Shown here piece after piece: positions 10,082-20,913 of a stretch of DNA of 27,025 nt. The DNA lies in assembly GCA_015179025.1 (NCBI GenBank), contig WHUX01000438.1, positions 1 to 27,025 on the forward strand. The letters are read 5' to 3'. Numbering within the stretch: the stretch's first letter is position 1; each line of letters starts with the position of its first letter. Position numbers and translations under genes: made by a program. The stretch comes from Terfezia claveryi (taxonomy: Eukaryota > Ascomycota > Pezizomycetes > Pezizales > Pezizaceae). A model generated the notes under the pieces. The model was not told the origin of the DNA and did not search any database. It saw nothing but the letters and a program-made list of their open reading frames with translations.

Positions 10082-11640
10082 ATCATGGCGAATAGTATAA
10101 GATCAGCATATATATAGGTTAGCTGTGAATCAGTTACAGATTATAGTGAACCAGATAATTGGGAAAATATTAGTGATGCAGAAGAAACCGATCTGGAAAG
10201 AGAACTCATAACAGCTGTTTCTATAGTATAGAAACAATTCAAGCCTGTAACAGAGTTTCCCTTATTATATCCCAAGACAATTCCACAGTAATTACTACTA
10301 CTAAGAAAGATTAATCACTCTATTAAACCAAAAGCAGAAGGTACTTGGATACCAAAATAACGACCATCAGAACATCAATTTAGACAACAAATGCATAACA
10401 AATTAGTCGATGAAGAAGTATTAGGTCATATATATAGAGTAGAAAATGATACAAATACTGTAGTCATATTCACTATCCCTAAATGAGATAAACCGGAAGA
10501 AGCCAGATATGTTAATGACTGTCAAGACCGCAATTTAGCTGTCGAACTAGACCATACCCCATTGCCAGATATTAATGAAGCAATTGAACTAGTAGCGGAG
10601 AATCCCATTTGGACTAAGCTTGACTTAACCAATGGTTTTTTTAATATCAGGAACAATAAAGAATCTGAGCAACACTCTACCTTTTTATATCACATGGAAT
10701 ATTTCAGAAGTAGAGTTATGCAACAAGGGGATCGTAACACACCTGCTACCATAGTTCACATTATGCATGAAATTTTTAAGGACATAGTCTATAAAAATTT
10801 AATTATCTATGTTGATGATATTATTATATTCTCTGAAACGTATGAAGAACATGTAGAATTATTGAAGAAAGTACTTCAATGCCTACAGGACGAGAAATTC
10901 TATCTCAAAGAAAGCAAATGCCAGTTCTTTACTCCAAGATTGGAAATCTTAGGATATGTTTTGACATCAGATGGATTACATATAGACCTAAAGAATTGGA
11001 CTACTATATTAACATTTCCAACTCCTACAAGAAAAAAGGATCCTAGAGGATTCCTTAGAATTGTTAATTATCTCAGCAGATTTATTCCTGACTTAGCATC
11101 ATATGCAAGCACCCTGTCAGAACTGCAAGGAGAAACAAAGAAATAGGAATGGATAGATACTTATAATGCAGCATTTGAAAAACTCAAGGAACTCGTGAAT
11201 TCCCCACATGTTTTAAAACCCTGGAATAATGAATCTACTGAACCCAAATATTTAGTCTGTAATGCTAGTGATATAGGACTAGGATCTTGGATAGGTCAAG
11301 GACCATTGATGTATATCACACCATCATGCTTCCACTCTAGAAAATTTAATATAGCACAACTCAATTATCCTACCTTTTAAAAAGAATTATTAGCGATTAT
11401 TGACTCCTTGAAATTTTTTGAAACACAATTAAGAGGTTACAAGTTCACTATCCTTACAGACTACAAACCATTTGTAACCTTCTATACTTAAATGTCTGCA
11501 AGTTAAAAATTAAGGCAATTGTAAGATTACCTAATGGAATTTGATATAGATATACAGCATACCGTAGGAAAGGAAAATTTGATAGCAGATACTCTATCAA
11601 GAAAGTATAAATACTTGGACACTCCTACTACTGAGGACGA
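10082..11640 (+). pseudogene. gypsy-I pol: reverse transcriptase and RNase H
   Basis: RT motifs run in order: LLLLRKINHSIKPKAEGTW, VIFTIPK, ARYVNDCQDRN, then block A TKLDLTNGFFNI (Asp retained), VMQQGDR and the catalytic YVDDIIIFS near 10800-10830. RNase H follows: LVCNASDIGLGSW, where the first catalytic Asp of the usual D-A-S-D appears as Asn (GAT to AAT), then KELLAIIDSLKFF and LTDYKPFV. The block ends with GKENLIADTLSRK, the usual end of gypsy RNase H. In-frame stops at conserved positions fit CGA to TGA, CAA to TAA or TGG to TAG. The product would copy element RNA into cDNA. Confidence 0.9.
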
Positions 11641-12960
11641 TTATATTTCCAACAGCATCGATCCTCCTAACCACACCTACAACCGCAATATCTCTACCAA
11701 TGCTTTAAAAACTTTCTACTTACCAGAAACTTCTACTCAAAACAATATAGTTTCTCGCGGAGCTATCAATTTCAAGCATGTCAACTGTGACTTCAACAAA
11801 TATCGTGGAAGAGCCAAAGAACTTGGACACCATATCTTCTGTTTATACTTTGAGGGCATTTCAGATGAAGAAAGTGAATATGACATAATGAAGGAAGAAG
11901 AGTTCTCAGATGATGAGACTCTATCTACCATACGAGAAGAAGTTTTCAGTGGGTATTATTGTATACCTAATATAAACAAGAACAAAGCTCTAATGGTTCT
12001 TGGACTAAGATATAGACCTCCATCTTCTGAAAACGTTCAACAAAAATCTCTCGCTCCCAAAGAAGCAAAAGAAATTACCATTGACCTAGCTCATAGCAAT
12101 TGGCAACAATACAAAAGAATGCACTGGTCTTTTTGCCGAGATTTTTACTGTCCAGCTCATGGCAGTTCCCATGCCATGAACAACTGCATGTTCACCATTG
12201 AAACATGTGCAATATGCAACCACTATGGATATGGCAGTTTGAACTGTAACCCGTCAGCCTCAGTTCTTAAGAAGGAGAAGAAATTCCTTACGACTTGTAT
12301 TGCACATCTCGTATCTACAAATGAGTCTCGAAAGGAACTAGCACCAGTACAATAAACGCCAGCTTATCCACCTCTATAAGCTCTTAGCCATGAAGAAGCT
12401 ATCCAAGAAATCGGAGAATGGGCAAAAAGATGGATCACTAACAAACCAACATACTATACTCTCCAACCCAGCATTCAGTTCAGTAACCCTACCGAACAAA
12501 GGAGTACCTGACAAATGGAACAGGAGATCATGAATGCTCTTGTTGCTCTACAACAACTATAGAATAAACCTTAACAACCAGCTGCAACCACTAGCAGGAG
12601 TAACGCAATTCCAATCAATACCACCGCTGACACTACTCATTCTAAAAAGCTAGTTACCATTAACGAAGATTCACCCTCTTTCATTCAGGACACTAAAACC
12701 TCCAGACAGCGTTGTGATTTCTGTAAGTTCTCAGGACATAATGCTTCTATATGCAAGGAGAAAAAACCCACTATCAATGACTTTAATATAAGGATTAAAC
12801 TAACCCTCAACAAGCTCATTGAAGAGAAACACATCAGCGACGGATGAGGGGATGACAAGGACTACTTCATTACATACTGGCTTGACCAAAGTACAGGTAT
12901 AAAAGCCGCATATCAATTATGCATAAGAGTATGTCCTATCTGGAAGAACTACTATGATAC
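11641..12960 (+). pseudogene. gypsy-I pol: Cys/His-rich insert between RNase H and integrase
   Basis: About 440 codons in frame with RT and integrase, far longer than the usual tether. It starts in the longest stop-free stretch of the element (11534-12355). An acidic part (DDETLSTIREE) is followed by a Cys/His cluster near 12130-12250 (FCRDFYCPAHGSSHAMNNC and CAICNHYGYGSLNC). Further on is a canonical CCHC zinc knuckle, CDFCKFSGHNASIC, at 12713-12754 (C-x2-C-x4-H-x4-C). Zinc knuckles normally sit in Gag, not between RNase H and integrase. Possible roles are nucleic-acid binding or a relocated nucleocapsid; this is inference. I cannot name the family of this insert. Confidence 0.7.
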
Positions 12961-12964
12961 CTTT

Positions 12965-14320
12965 ATGAACTGTAAGGATCATAGAATAAAAGACGGATTT
13001 TTGTATGTTAAGAACCGACAAGGACAATGGAGATTAGTCTTGCTCTCAACCTTTAATATCGAAGGTAAGAACTATCTCGAATTGGTTATTAAAGATGCAT
13101 ATGAAGCAACTGCTCATTGTGGCATTGAAAAAATGATGAAATATCTTACTGACCGATATGATTGCCAGTGCTTTGCAGAACTAACTAAGGACTATATCAG
13201 AAGTTATGATACTTGTCAACGGACAAAGTATTCCAACAAGGCGCCACTTGGACTCGTAACTCCATTACATGTACCAAGCAGGCCATGAACTGACATATCA
13301 ATGGATTTTCTTAAGTTAGCACCTGTGTTTACTAAGTGTTCAATTTTGTACCTGAATATTCCTGTTGAAGAAGATTATGTAGTTTATATTTCACGACTTT
13401 AGAGAATTGTCGATAGACAATCAGGATTCAAGTTTCTTATTCCTGTCTTAGATAATTTTACAGCAGAATAATATACTGCTACCTTTGATACTCATGTAGT
13501 CCTAACTATGAGATACCCTTTCTGTATTGTTTTTGACTGCAATACTCTTTTAATGTCAACGCACTTTCGAGATTGAGCTAGGAATAAAGGAATCAAGTTG
13601 GAACCATCCACCGTATATCATCCATATGCAGATGGACAATCAGAAATTATGAACAAAGAAATTCTACAAGTAGCAAGAGCCTGTAAAATCAAAGGATTTG
13701 ATTAGCTATAGAAACTACTAGAGATACAGTTGAAACTCAACTCTAGGTATAATGCCGCTAGACAGAATAGTCCCTTTTCCATACTATTTGGATTTATTGC
13801 ACATCATGGCGTATCGATACTTCCATACCCTATTAATGCATATGTACCAGCAAATGAACCTCATGAGGTAACATCTAAAAACCTATATGATGCCAAGAAG
13901 ACTCAAGCATCTCAAGCGAACAAATGACTACTCAATATAGCCAAATTTTCAGTTGGACAACAAATTATACTTTTCTCAGAAAATATCAATCTATCAAATG
14001 TCTCACCTAAACTCAAACCAAAATGGCTGGGCCCATTTCCCATTATTTCTAGTAATCAGAAACGCAACAACTATAGCCTAGACCTATCCAGTCAACCTGA
14101 CCTCCATCTCATATATAATACTTTTCATATTAGCAAACTTAAACCATACTACAAAAATGATCCTACCTAGTTCCCTTACAGATAATCTCAGAAACCCGAA
14201 CCAATTCAAGATAATCGTTATGAAGTTGAAAAGGTATTAGAATTCACAACAGCGTCTCGAACTAGAGAAAGACAATATAAGGTCAGATGGCTAGGATACT
14301 CTCCTAAACACGATTCCTGG
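12965..14320 (+). pseudogene. gypsy-I pol: integrase and truncated chromodomain
   Basis: An H2C2-type finger starts near AYEATAHCG and ends at DTCQRTK; its third ligand appears changed from Cys to Tyr (IRSYDTCQ). The core has ISMDFL (first Asp), IVFDCNTLLMSTHF (second Asp) and HPYADGQSEIMNKE (Glu). A GPFPI motif near 14030, NTFHISKLKPY, and a chromodomain from 14216 (RYEVEKVLEF, QYKVRWLGYSP) follow. The chromodomain ends after HDSW, where the gypsy-II LTR begins, so its last part is lost. Chromodomains steer such integrases to heterochromatin. In-frame TAA, TAG and TGA codons disable the gene. Confidence 0.9.
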
Positions 14321-14855
14321 TATCACAACTGTGTACTCAGTTGTCCTTGCTATCACCTGTGATCGCAGGTGATGGGTTATTGTCATTGTTGTCTTTGTCA
14401 TTACCTACAATCGCAGGTGATAGGTCATCGTTATTGTTGCCCTCGGCATCACCTATGACGCAGGTGATGGGTTATTGTTATCGTTTTCTTGCTTGGCTTC
14501 CGAGATAGGGATCTTGGGAAGCTTATTTCCCCCTTGCTCTGGCAGAGTTATGTATATATAGATCCTGTCCCTCGCACTATTGTTGGATCCCCATCTAATG
14601 TTATGTATACCTAATACAGGACCTTGCTTCTCCCCATGCTTATGCACCTCCCTTGTACACCCCCTTATCTCGTAAACAGCTCTGTAGCCCTGCTGCCTCC
14701 TACTACTCCCTAGTACCTCTCTCGCCTTCGCCCTTGCCCCCGTCTTAGCCTTTTCCCCTAATCATACACGTAGCATTCCTAAGTATATGTTACTCTAGCC
14801 TTGCCCTTGCCTCAGCATACCTCTTGGTCGCCTTGTCCCCAGAGCTGTCTTTACA
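14321..14855 (+). repeat. gypsy-II copy 1 5' LTR, about 535 bp
   Basis: It aligns along its length with 24086-24576. It starts TATCACAACTGT, where copy 2 has TGTCACAACCGT, so the leading TG has become TA. It ends about TTACA. A TATA-like TATATATA lies near 14553. The excess over copy 2 matches two extra 48-bp units. The 3' limit is uncertain by about 10 bp because no clear primer site was recognised. Confidence 0.82.
14352..14495 (+). repeat. 3 x 48-bp tandem repeat of hairpin units in the LTR
   Basis: Units start at 14352, 14400 and 14448, exactly 48 bp apart. Each opens with a small dyad of the form ATCACCTG...CAGGTGAT, followed by a T-rich tail such as GGGTTATTGTCATTGTTG. It lies in the U3 part, upstream of the TATA-like box. 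Confidence 0.88.
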
Positions 14856-14894
14856 CTATGTTGGATCGCCCTAACTAACTGGTACATCCATATT

Positions 14895-15311
14895 ATAGCA
14901 ACTCAAGAAACTACTCCTACACTCACAAGAAATAGGTTCCAAGCCTGGCAAGTACTGCCAATCCCAAAAAATCATACTGACTTTGACAACTATCGCAACA
15001 CTATCATCAATATTTACCTCACTGTAGACACCATGGGTTTGCAACTAGAAGCAGCCATGCGTGAAGCCCAATAGAAACTGGCCAGAGCTGAAGATGAAAT
15101 CACAATACTTATAGAGCACCTTACATCCTGTCAGAAGGACTTGGCTAATAAAAAGAGGACTATTCAAACCCTGACTAGGGCCTTGGACACCATAAACTCT
15201 AGGAATAAGGCACTTTAGGCCCCCAAAACACAGGACCTCCCCACTCCACCGAAATTTAAGGGCGAAAGGTCCCACCTCAAACCTTAGAAAAACTCAATCA
15301 ATATCAAGCTA
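14895..15311 (+). pseudogene. gypsy-II copy 1 gag, first piece
   Basis: It aligns codon by codon with copy 2 gag from 24612. The start appears lost, ATG in copy 2 being ATA here (14895-14897). Recognisable blocks are RFQAWQVLPIP, a coiled-coil-like stretch rich in Glu, Leu and Lys, and DLPTPPKFKG. Stops at TAG codons match CAA, CAG or TGG in copy 2. It is cut by the pogo element within KIKLTGD. Confidence 0.85.
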
Positions 15312-15353
15312 CCTTCTAGTGCCTATTAATGAGCAGAGATGGGCTAATGAACA
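15312..15353 (+). repeat. pogo-type left terminal inverted repeat
   Basis: It pairs with 17837-17878 at 36 of 42 positions; the inner block ATGGGCTAATGAACA is identical in both. Confidence 0.92.
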
Positions 15354-15677
15354 CCCCTGTATCTGCTTACTCATTAACATATTACGAGATACCGCAACAC
15401 TGCCTGGAACACCAGGTTCACTAGCAAAGTTGATATCGATAGAATACAACCTGCAGAACAATATAGAACCCATAGAAAAACTATATCATACATGGATAAC
15501 GCAATAACTCCACATCTAGGTTAAACATCCCCAATAACCCCCCCTCCCTCCTCTAGGGTGAGCTGACTAACCACATAATCAAGCTACTACAAACTGATAT
15601 GCTCAATAAAATAGTTAGTACCATACAACTATATTCCTTTCACAAGATATAGGATATTATACAAACTAACCAGCTCG

Positions 15678-17759
15678 TCACAGCGTTTCCGCATACCTAT
15701 CCAGCTCCAAATCTCACAAACGATCAACAAGTTCTGCTTCATCCTCAATCTGTGCTTCTAGCTTAACCTCCACCCCTCCAACTTCCGCAACCTCAACCTC
15801 GGCAACCTCCTCCACCTCTTCCAATACCGTTAGATCCCGCATATCCCCTTTAGGCTTCAAAGGACGCTTTGGTCTATTAGGTAGGGTAGGTTTTTTTGGC
15901 GGACGCTTATGAGCTGTACAAGCTTCATCATGCTGTACCTTCCATACAGTCTCAAGAGCAGCACATTCTTCATGCTAAGCAGCCTCCTGAACTGCATATA
16001 CCTCCAGATCCCTCCTCCATTGCTGTTCTTGAGCTTGTTGAACAAGCTTTCTCTTCTCCGCAGCTTGTTTACATTATAATGATATTCATTGACGTTCAGC
16101 CTTTGCAGCCTCAGCTAATCCTATCTGCTTTAGTTCTTTGTTAAGCTCTTTCCGTATTAGTACTCTTGCTCTACCAACCTGCTTTGCTCGCTCAGTTCGT
16201 TTTCGAACCTTTCCACTGCGGAGCTTGTATAATGTTGTCGCCTGTGGTACTATATCACAGTATGTGGTAAGTTTTTCTGAAGCTATATCAACTAAAGAAT
16301 AGATCAATGAGCGCTTTGTAGGATTATCAATACCATCATTGAACAATACTTTTTCCATATTACGAGCAAGGTTCTGCAATAGCAGAGGAGTATCAAGCAC
16401 ATGAGCACTAGTTGCTGACTCAGCTAAAACAGAGCTTGCAGATCCCGCCGGTAGAGAGCTTGAAGGAGCTTTGCCTGTAGGTACCCCTTGAGTTCTGTTC
16501 ATATCGATTGGCCAACAACCTGCACTCTTCCATGTGTTCTTCACAATATCCTCCATATACACATCAGTTCGTACTTTGAATAATAGGTCAAGAAAGTCAA
16601 TCTTGTGAAGGACTGATAGGGGATTATCATACAACCATTCTCGAAGATGCCACTCATATGAGGTCTGTAGCAGTCCAAAACATCCCAGATAGAGAGGCTG
16701 CAGGAAATGGGTTGATTTTGAAGGTAGCTAAATGATATGGATATTATGATCAAGGCCATACCGAACAACAGGCCAGTATATATGAGATGAATGGCTATCA
16801 ACAATAAGAATTCGAGGTCGGCTGGTATGGGTGTGAGGTTCGAAGTGATGTAATGTATAGAGCATATCTAGCTCATCATGCATATATCCACTGTCGGAGA
16901 CTGCAAATGTCGCATCCCGATTATCATCTTTCTTATAGTATAATTCACGGTGAGTTTTTCCCCCCCACATAATGAATGGAGGTATTACCTACCCTGCAGC
17001 ACTGATAGTATCTAATACTGAACAGAATTCACGGCTTCCCTCTATCATCATTATCGGACGCTTGTTTGTTGCATATATAATAGCTACTGTATATACTTGA
17101 GTTCGTCCCATTGTGATGCTTTTTTTATTACAATTCCATATATCATCAGGTTGAGCCTTATGCCACCGAACACGGTTGGCAAGAAGATGCAGGAAGTGAG
17201 CTTGGGATTCCTCATCATTTGAAGCAGCCTTGCGTACACGCTCTTGATATCGAATCAATCTCTGCTTGAGTTCTGGGTTGCGAGTAAGGAACTTGTCAAC
17301 CCAGTGATCACCGATAACATGCACTTGTCCCTCTGAATTAGAACTCCCCTGCTCTTTCCTGGAGTCTGCAGTACCTCTACTTAAGTTTGTTGGAGGTTGT
17401 TTATGTGAATTGATCATATCTTGTGCAATTTGGCGTATTAGATCATATGACATGGGATATGCAAGATCATTCATGATTCCGCTATAGTCTGAAATAGCTC
17501 GTTCTTCACCTAGTGTGAAGAGCTGTCTATTCCGATGGGCTGCAGAATGGCTGAGCTGTGTCCCTATAAGTCTTCAATCTAATGTTGTCCAGTTGACTTT
17601 GTATAGTGCTGATATTTGTGTAAGGGGTACCCTAGGCTCTCGGTGAGCATACTCGATTGCTTTCTGCAGCTGTTGCTCTGTATATTTAGGCACGCTGTAA
17701 GGAGGGGTCTTTAGAAATTGCTTCCTGAATGCTTACGAGTCTATTAATGTATGATACAT
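15678..17759 (-). pseudogene. pogo-like transposase, single frame, catalytic residues lost
   Basis: In one uninterrupted frame of about 690 codons I see an N-terminal psq-type helix-turn-helix (YTEQQLQKAIEYA), a CENP-B-type DNA-binding domain (GDHWVDKFLTRNPELKQR), then a DDE_1 core. In the core, VDSHSSH keeps the second Asp. The first Asp motif, usually D-E-K-G, reads CNKKSITMG, and the third, usually LQPLD, reads LQPLY. The C-terminus is rich in Lys, Arg, Glu and Val. Stops at W and R positions (for example AAG-stop-VIPPF at 16992-16994) also break it. The start at 17759 is tentative. It would cut and paste the element at TA sites; here it is dead. Confidence 0.88.
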
Positions 17760-17836
17760 TAGTATATGTTCCAATAGGGGAGTATTGGGAGCGTTGCAAG
17801 TGTCATATGGTACTTGGCAAGCAGGGGTTCAGGCAC

Positions 17837-17878
17837 TGTTCATTAGCCCATCCCTATTCGTTAATAGGCCCTAGAGGG
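17837..17878 (-). repeat. pogo-type right terminal inverted repeat
   Basis: Reverse complement of the left end with 6 mismatches in 42. The flank TGAATGGGG aligns with TAACTGGGG in copy 2, showing that the right TA has changed to TG. Confidence 0.92.
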
Positions 17879-18225
17879 TGAATGGGGACGCTACAAAGTT
17901 TCCCACCATCCAACACTGCTTGGCCTACATGTATAGCCTATTGGAGGATAAAGCCTTGAATCAAGTCCAACCCCACGTCTAAGACTTGGGTATCAAACTA
18001 GCAGGCGTTCCTGCACTATTTGCTATCCTCAATCGGGCTTTTAGAGATCCAGACCCGGTAGGAATAGCAATCAGAGCCCTTCGGGCCCTAAGACAATGAG
18101 GCAATGACTTCTCGACATATATAGCCAAATTCTTGAGGCTAGTGGCAGAGGTACCATAGAACGACTAGGTAAAACTGGAACAGTTCGAAGAGGGCCTTAG
18201 TGTCGAGATCAAAAAGCACCTTCAT
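17879..18225 (+). pseudogene. gypsy-II copy 1 gag, second piece
   Basis: It continues the gag alignment (GDATKFPTIQHCLAYMYSLL, then FRDPDPVGIAIRALRALRQ) as in copy 2 25055-25380. TAG codons at EVP-stop-ND-stop-VKLEQ replace TGG and CGG. It ends where the foldback element begins. Confidence 0.88.
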
Positions 18226-18334
18226 CAGCAAAAAAAAATGTGCATTAGGACGTACTACCAAGCGTCCGGACGCGAGTTTGCGTCCTATGTATCCTGTGTG
18301 TCTGGACGTACTAGAATGTTGCTCCCTCGCCTGT

Positions 18335-18470
18335 GACGCAATACCAATGCTGGGCAGTTGCTCTCCTATCTGAATGCACTGGAACGTTGCCCCTTCGCCT
18401 GGGACGCAACACCAATGCTGGGCAGTTGATCTCACATCTGGGATACATTTGGATGTTGGTCCTGTGCCTA
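18335..18470 (+). repeat. 68-bp tandem units, left arm
   Basis: Units opening with GACGCAAYACCAATGCTGGG start at 18335 and 18403, a 68-bp period. The right arm has about one and a half more units, so copy number differs between the arms. Confidence 0.82.
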
Positions 18471-18689
18471 GGACACAAGCATACGTGCAACCTTTGTCTA
18501 GACATACTTGGAAACACAACCCGCTTACAGCTTGCATCTGCTACGTTCTTACACCAGCCAGCTATGTAGCCGGGTTTGCAACCTTTGAATATGTATGCAG
18601 CAGAAATATTTATTGTATTTGCCAATTATTATATACACAGAGAGGTATTTAGCAATAGATATGTAAACGGAACATTTGTGTAGCAATAC

Positions 18690-18805
18690 TCACTCTAACC
18701 CTTAGCCTAACCTTTGCTCTAACTCTCATTGTATCCATCACTCTAATGCTTGCTCTAATGCTCACTCTAATTCTCCCTCTAATGCTCTCTCTAATACTCG
18801 CTGTA
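18690..18805 (+). repeat. 12-bp tandem repeat, left arm
   Basis: Degenerate units of the type ACTCTAATGCTC run for about 115 bp. The right arm holds the reverse complement (20249-20365). Confidence 0.85.
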
Positions 18806-19137
18806 ATATGCTGGAAATAATGAACAAAAGGAAAAAGCGCAGGGAAGGGAAGTATATATACAGGAAAACAATAGTTGCTAAGGCCAACTACTAAGGCTGA
18901 CAATTTAGACTTTCCGAAAACAATGAGATAAGGGATAATAAGGGAAGTGGCATAACAGTGATCAATAGCGCTCAGCCCCCCATTTGCATGTAGGTGCCGT
19001 ACTACTCAATGCCTAGTGTGGTAATAGTCATATTGGGAAATCGTAGTCATGGAACTGCGACCGAGACAAGTACTGCGGAGTTCACGCTTTGTGATATATC
19101 TCGTAGGAATTCATGCATTTACGGGCATATGTATATA

Positions 19138-19925
19138 AGTATCCGAAAGCACGAGTTTCTCGTATATATATATATATATCTTTAAAAGCACGAGTTTTTT
19201 GCATATATATATATGTCTCCAAAAGTACGAGTTTCTTGCATATATATATATAAGTCTGCAAATGCATGGATTTCTCGCATATATATATATATATTTCTCT
19301 AAAAGAATGAGTTTCTCGCACATATATATATATGTTTCCAAAAGCATGAGTTTCTCGCATATATATATCAGTCTCCAAAAGCATGAGTTTCTCGCACATA
19401 TATATATATATCTCCAAAAGCACGAGCTTCTTGCATATATATATATATGTTTCCAAAAGCACGAGTTTCTCGCACATATATATATATGTCTGCGAAAGTA
19501 CGAGTTTCTCTCACATATATATATATATTTCCAAAAGCACGAGTTTCTTGCCTGTATACATAAGTCTCTAAAAGCACGAGTTTCTTGCACATATATATAT
19601 ATGTCTCCAAAAGCACAAGCTTCTTGCATATATATATATATGTTTCCAAAAGTATGAGTTTCTCGCACATATATATATATGTCTCCAAAAGTACGAGTTT
19701 CTCATACATATATATATATGTCTCCAAAAGCACAAGTTTCTTGCATATATATATATAAGTTTCCAAAAGTATGAGTTTCTCGCATATATATATATATAAG
19801 GGTACGAATGCATGGATTTCTCATATATATATATATATATAAGCCTGCGAATGCATGGATTTCTCGTATATATATATATACGCAGCGAGTACATAGGTTT
19901 CTTGCATATATATATTTATATAAGC
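19138..19925 (+). repeat. central (TA)-rich minisatellite, about 20 units of 37-41 bp
   Basis: Each unit has a core such as AAAGCACGAGTTTCTCGCA followed by a (TA)4-8 tract. Units start for example at 19149, 19188, 19225, 19264 and 19305. About 20 cores can be counted. Open frames here are periodic low-complexity artefacts (repeats of YIYI and EFLA), not genes. Confidence 0.93.
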
Positions 19926-19932
19926 TCGTGCA

Positions 19933-20913
19933 TGCATGAATTCCTACGGGATATATCATAAAGCGTGAACTCCGCAGTACTTGTCTAGGTTGCAGTACTA
20001 TGACTATGATTTCCCAATATGACTATTACTACACCAGGCATTGAGTAGTATGGCACCCGCGTGTGTATAGGAGGCTGAGCGCCATTGATCACTGTTGTGC
20101 CACTTCTCTTATTATCCCTTATCTTATTGTCTTCAGAAAGTCTAAATTGTTGGCCTTAGCAGTCGGCCTTGGCAACTATAGTTTTCCTCTATATATACTT
20201 GCCTTCCCCGCGCTTTTTCCTTTTGCTCATTATTCCCAGCATATTACAGTGAGTATTAGAGAGAGCATTAGAGCGAGAATTAGAGTAAGCATTAGAGTGA
20301 GAGTTAGAGCGATAGATACAACGAGAGTTAGAGCGAAGGTTAGGCTAAGGCTTAGAGCGAGTGTTGCTGCACAAATGTTCCGTGTACATATCTATTGCTA
20401 AATACCTCTCTGTGTATATAATAATTGGTAAATACAATGAATATTTCTACAATATGCATATTCAAAGGTTGCAAACCCGGCTACATAGCTGGCTGGTGTA
20501 AGAACATAGCAGATGCAAGCTGTAAACGGGTTGTGTTTTCAAGTGCGTCGGGACAAAGGTTGCACGTATGCTTGTGTCCCAGGCATGGGGGCAATATCCC
20601 AGTGCATTACAGATGCGAGAGCAACTACCCAGCATTGGTGTTGTATCCCAGGTGAGGGAGTAATGTGCCAGTGCGTCCCAGATGCTAGAGCAACTGCCTA
20701 GCATTGGTGTTGCGTCCCAGGCGTATGAGCAATGTCATAGTGCAACCTAGACGCGAGTGCAACTGCCAAGAATTGGTGTTGCATTCCAAGCGTGTAAGCA
20801 ACGTCCCAGTGCGTCAGGATGGTAGCGCAACAAGCATTCGCATCTAGATTTTGAGTTATCGTCCCATGCGTTACATGCGTCTGACGCATAGGATGCAAAT
20901 ATAATTTTTGCTG
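19933..20913 (-). repeat. right arm of the foldback-like element
   Basis: Reverse complement of the left arm, about 90 bp longer because of extra 68-69-bp units (GCATTGGTG at 20632 and 20701, GAATTGGTG at 20770). Near its end ATGCGTCAGACGCAT forms a perfect small palindrome. Confidence 0.85.
20249..20365 (+). repeat. 12-bp tandem repeat, right arm
   Basis: Units of the type GAGCATTAGAGT, the reverse complement of the left-arm array. Confidence 0.85.

Larger units (their letters stand above)
9941..14320 (+). mobile_element. gypsy-I: Ty3/gypsy chromovirus, both ends missing
   Basis: The order RT, RNase H, integrase, chromodomain identifies a Ty3/gypsy chromovirus. All recognisable domains lie in a single frame (codon starts 2 modulo 3), so decay is by substitution, not indel. 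No LTR or gag is visible upstream. The 3' end is cut inside the chromodomain by the gypsy-II LTR at 14321. Its remaining 3' part should lie right of the window, beyond copy 1. Confidence 0.88.
15312..17878 (-). mobile_element. pogo/Fot1-type Tc1-mariner DNA transposon, 2567 bp
   Basis: The inverted ends begin CCTTCTAGTGCCTATTAATG (left) and CCCTCTAGGGCCTATTAACG (right, reverse strand) and match at 36 of the first 42 positions. The left flank ends in TA (15310-15311) and the right flank begins with TG (17879-17880), a mutated copy of the TA duplication. Removing the element restores the gag alignment with copy 2. One minus-strand transposase fills most of the interior. Confidence 0.93.
18226..19117 (+). 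repeat. left arm of the foldback-like element
   Basis: It pairs with 19933-20913. From outside inwards it holds a GCGTCCGGACGC palindrome near 18275, about two 68-bp units, a 12-bp array, and unique sequence. Confidence 0.85.
18226..20913. mobile_element. foldback-like element, 2.7 kb, long inverted arms around a minisatellite
   Basis: The outer ends are CAGCAAAAA on both sides. The two arms are inverted copies of each other almost throughout; for example the GAATTC/GTACTGCGGAG region near 19070-19115 pairs with 19935-19985, and the 12-bp arrays pair too. No coding domain is present. It sits in gypsy-II copy 1 gag, whose alignment with copy 2 resumes at about 20925. No clean target duplication was found. 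CAG-type ends would fit a non-autonomous hAT derivative, but the arm structure resembles foldback elements. Confidence 0.82.

Noticed and set aside
6092..14320. Reassigned stop codons to explain open but interrupted frames
   Set aside because: TAA, TAG and TGA all occur, at sites where relatives have Gln, Trp or Arg, each one C-to-T change away; decay explains all three.
18690..18720. Telomere-like CTAACCCTTAGCCTAACC
   Set aside because: It is one end of a degenerate 12-bp array (ACTCTAATGCTC type), not a run of TTAGGG units.
19082..19959. Long open frames on both strands rich in YIYI and EFLA repeats
   Set aside because: They follow from the 37-41-bp (TA)-rich minisatellite, which is free of stops in several frames; there is no start context or domain.
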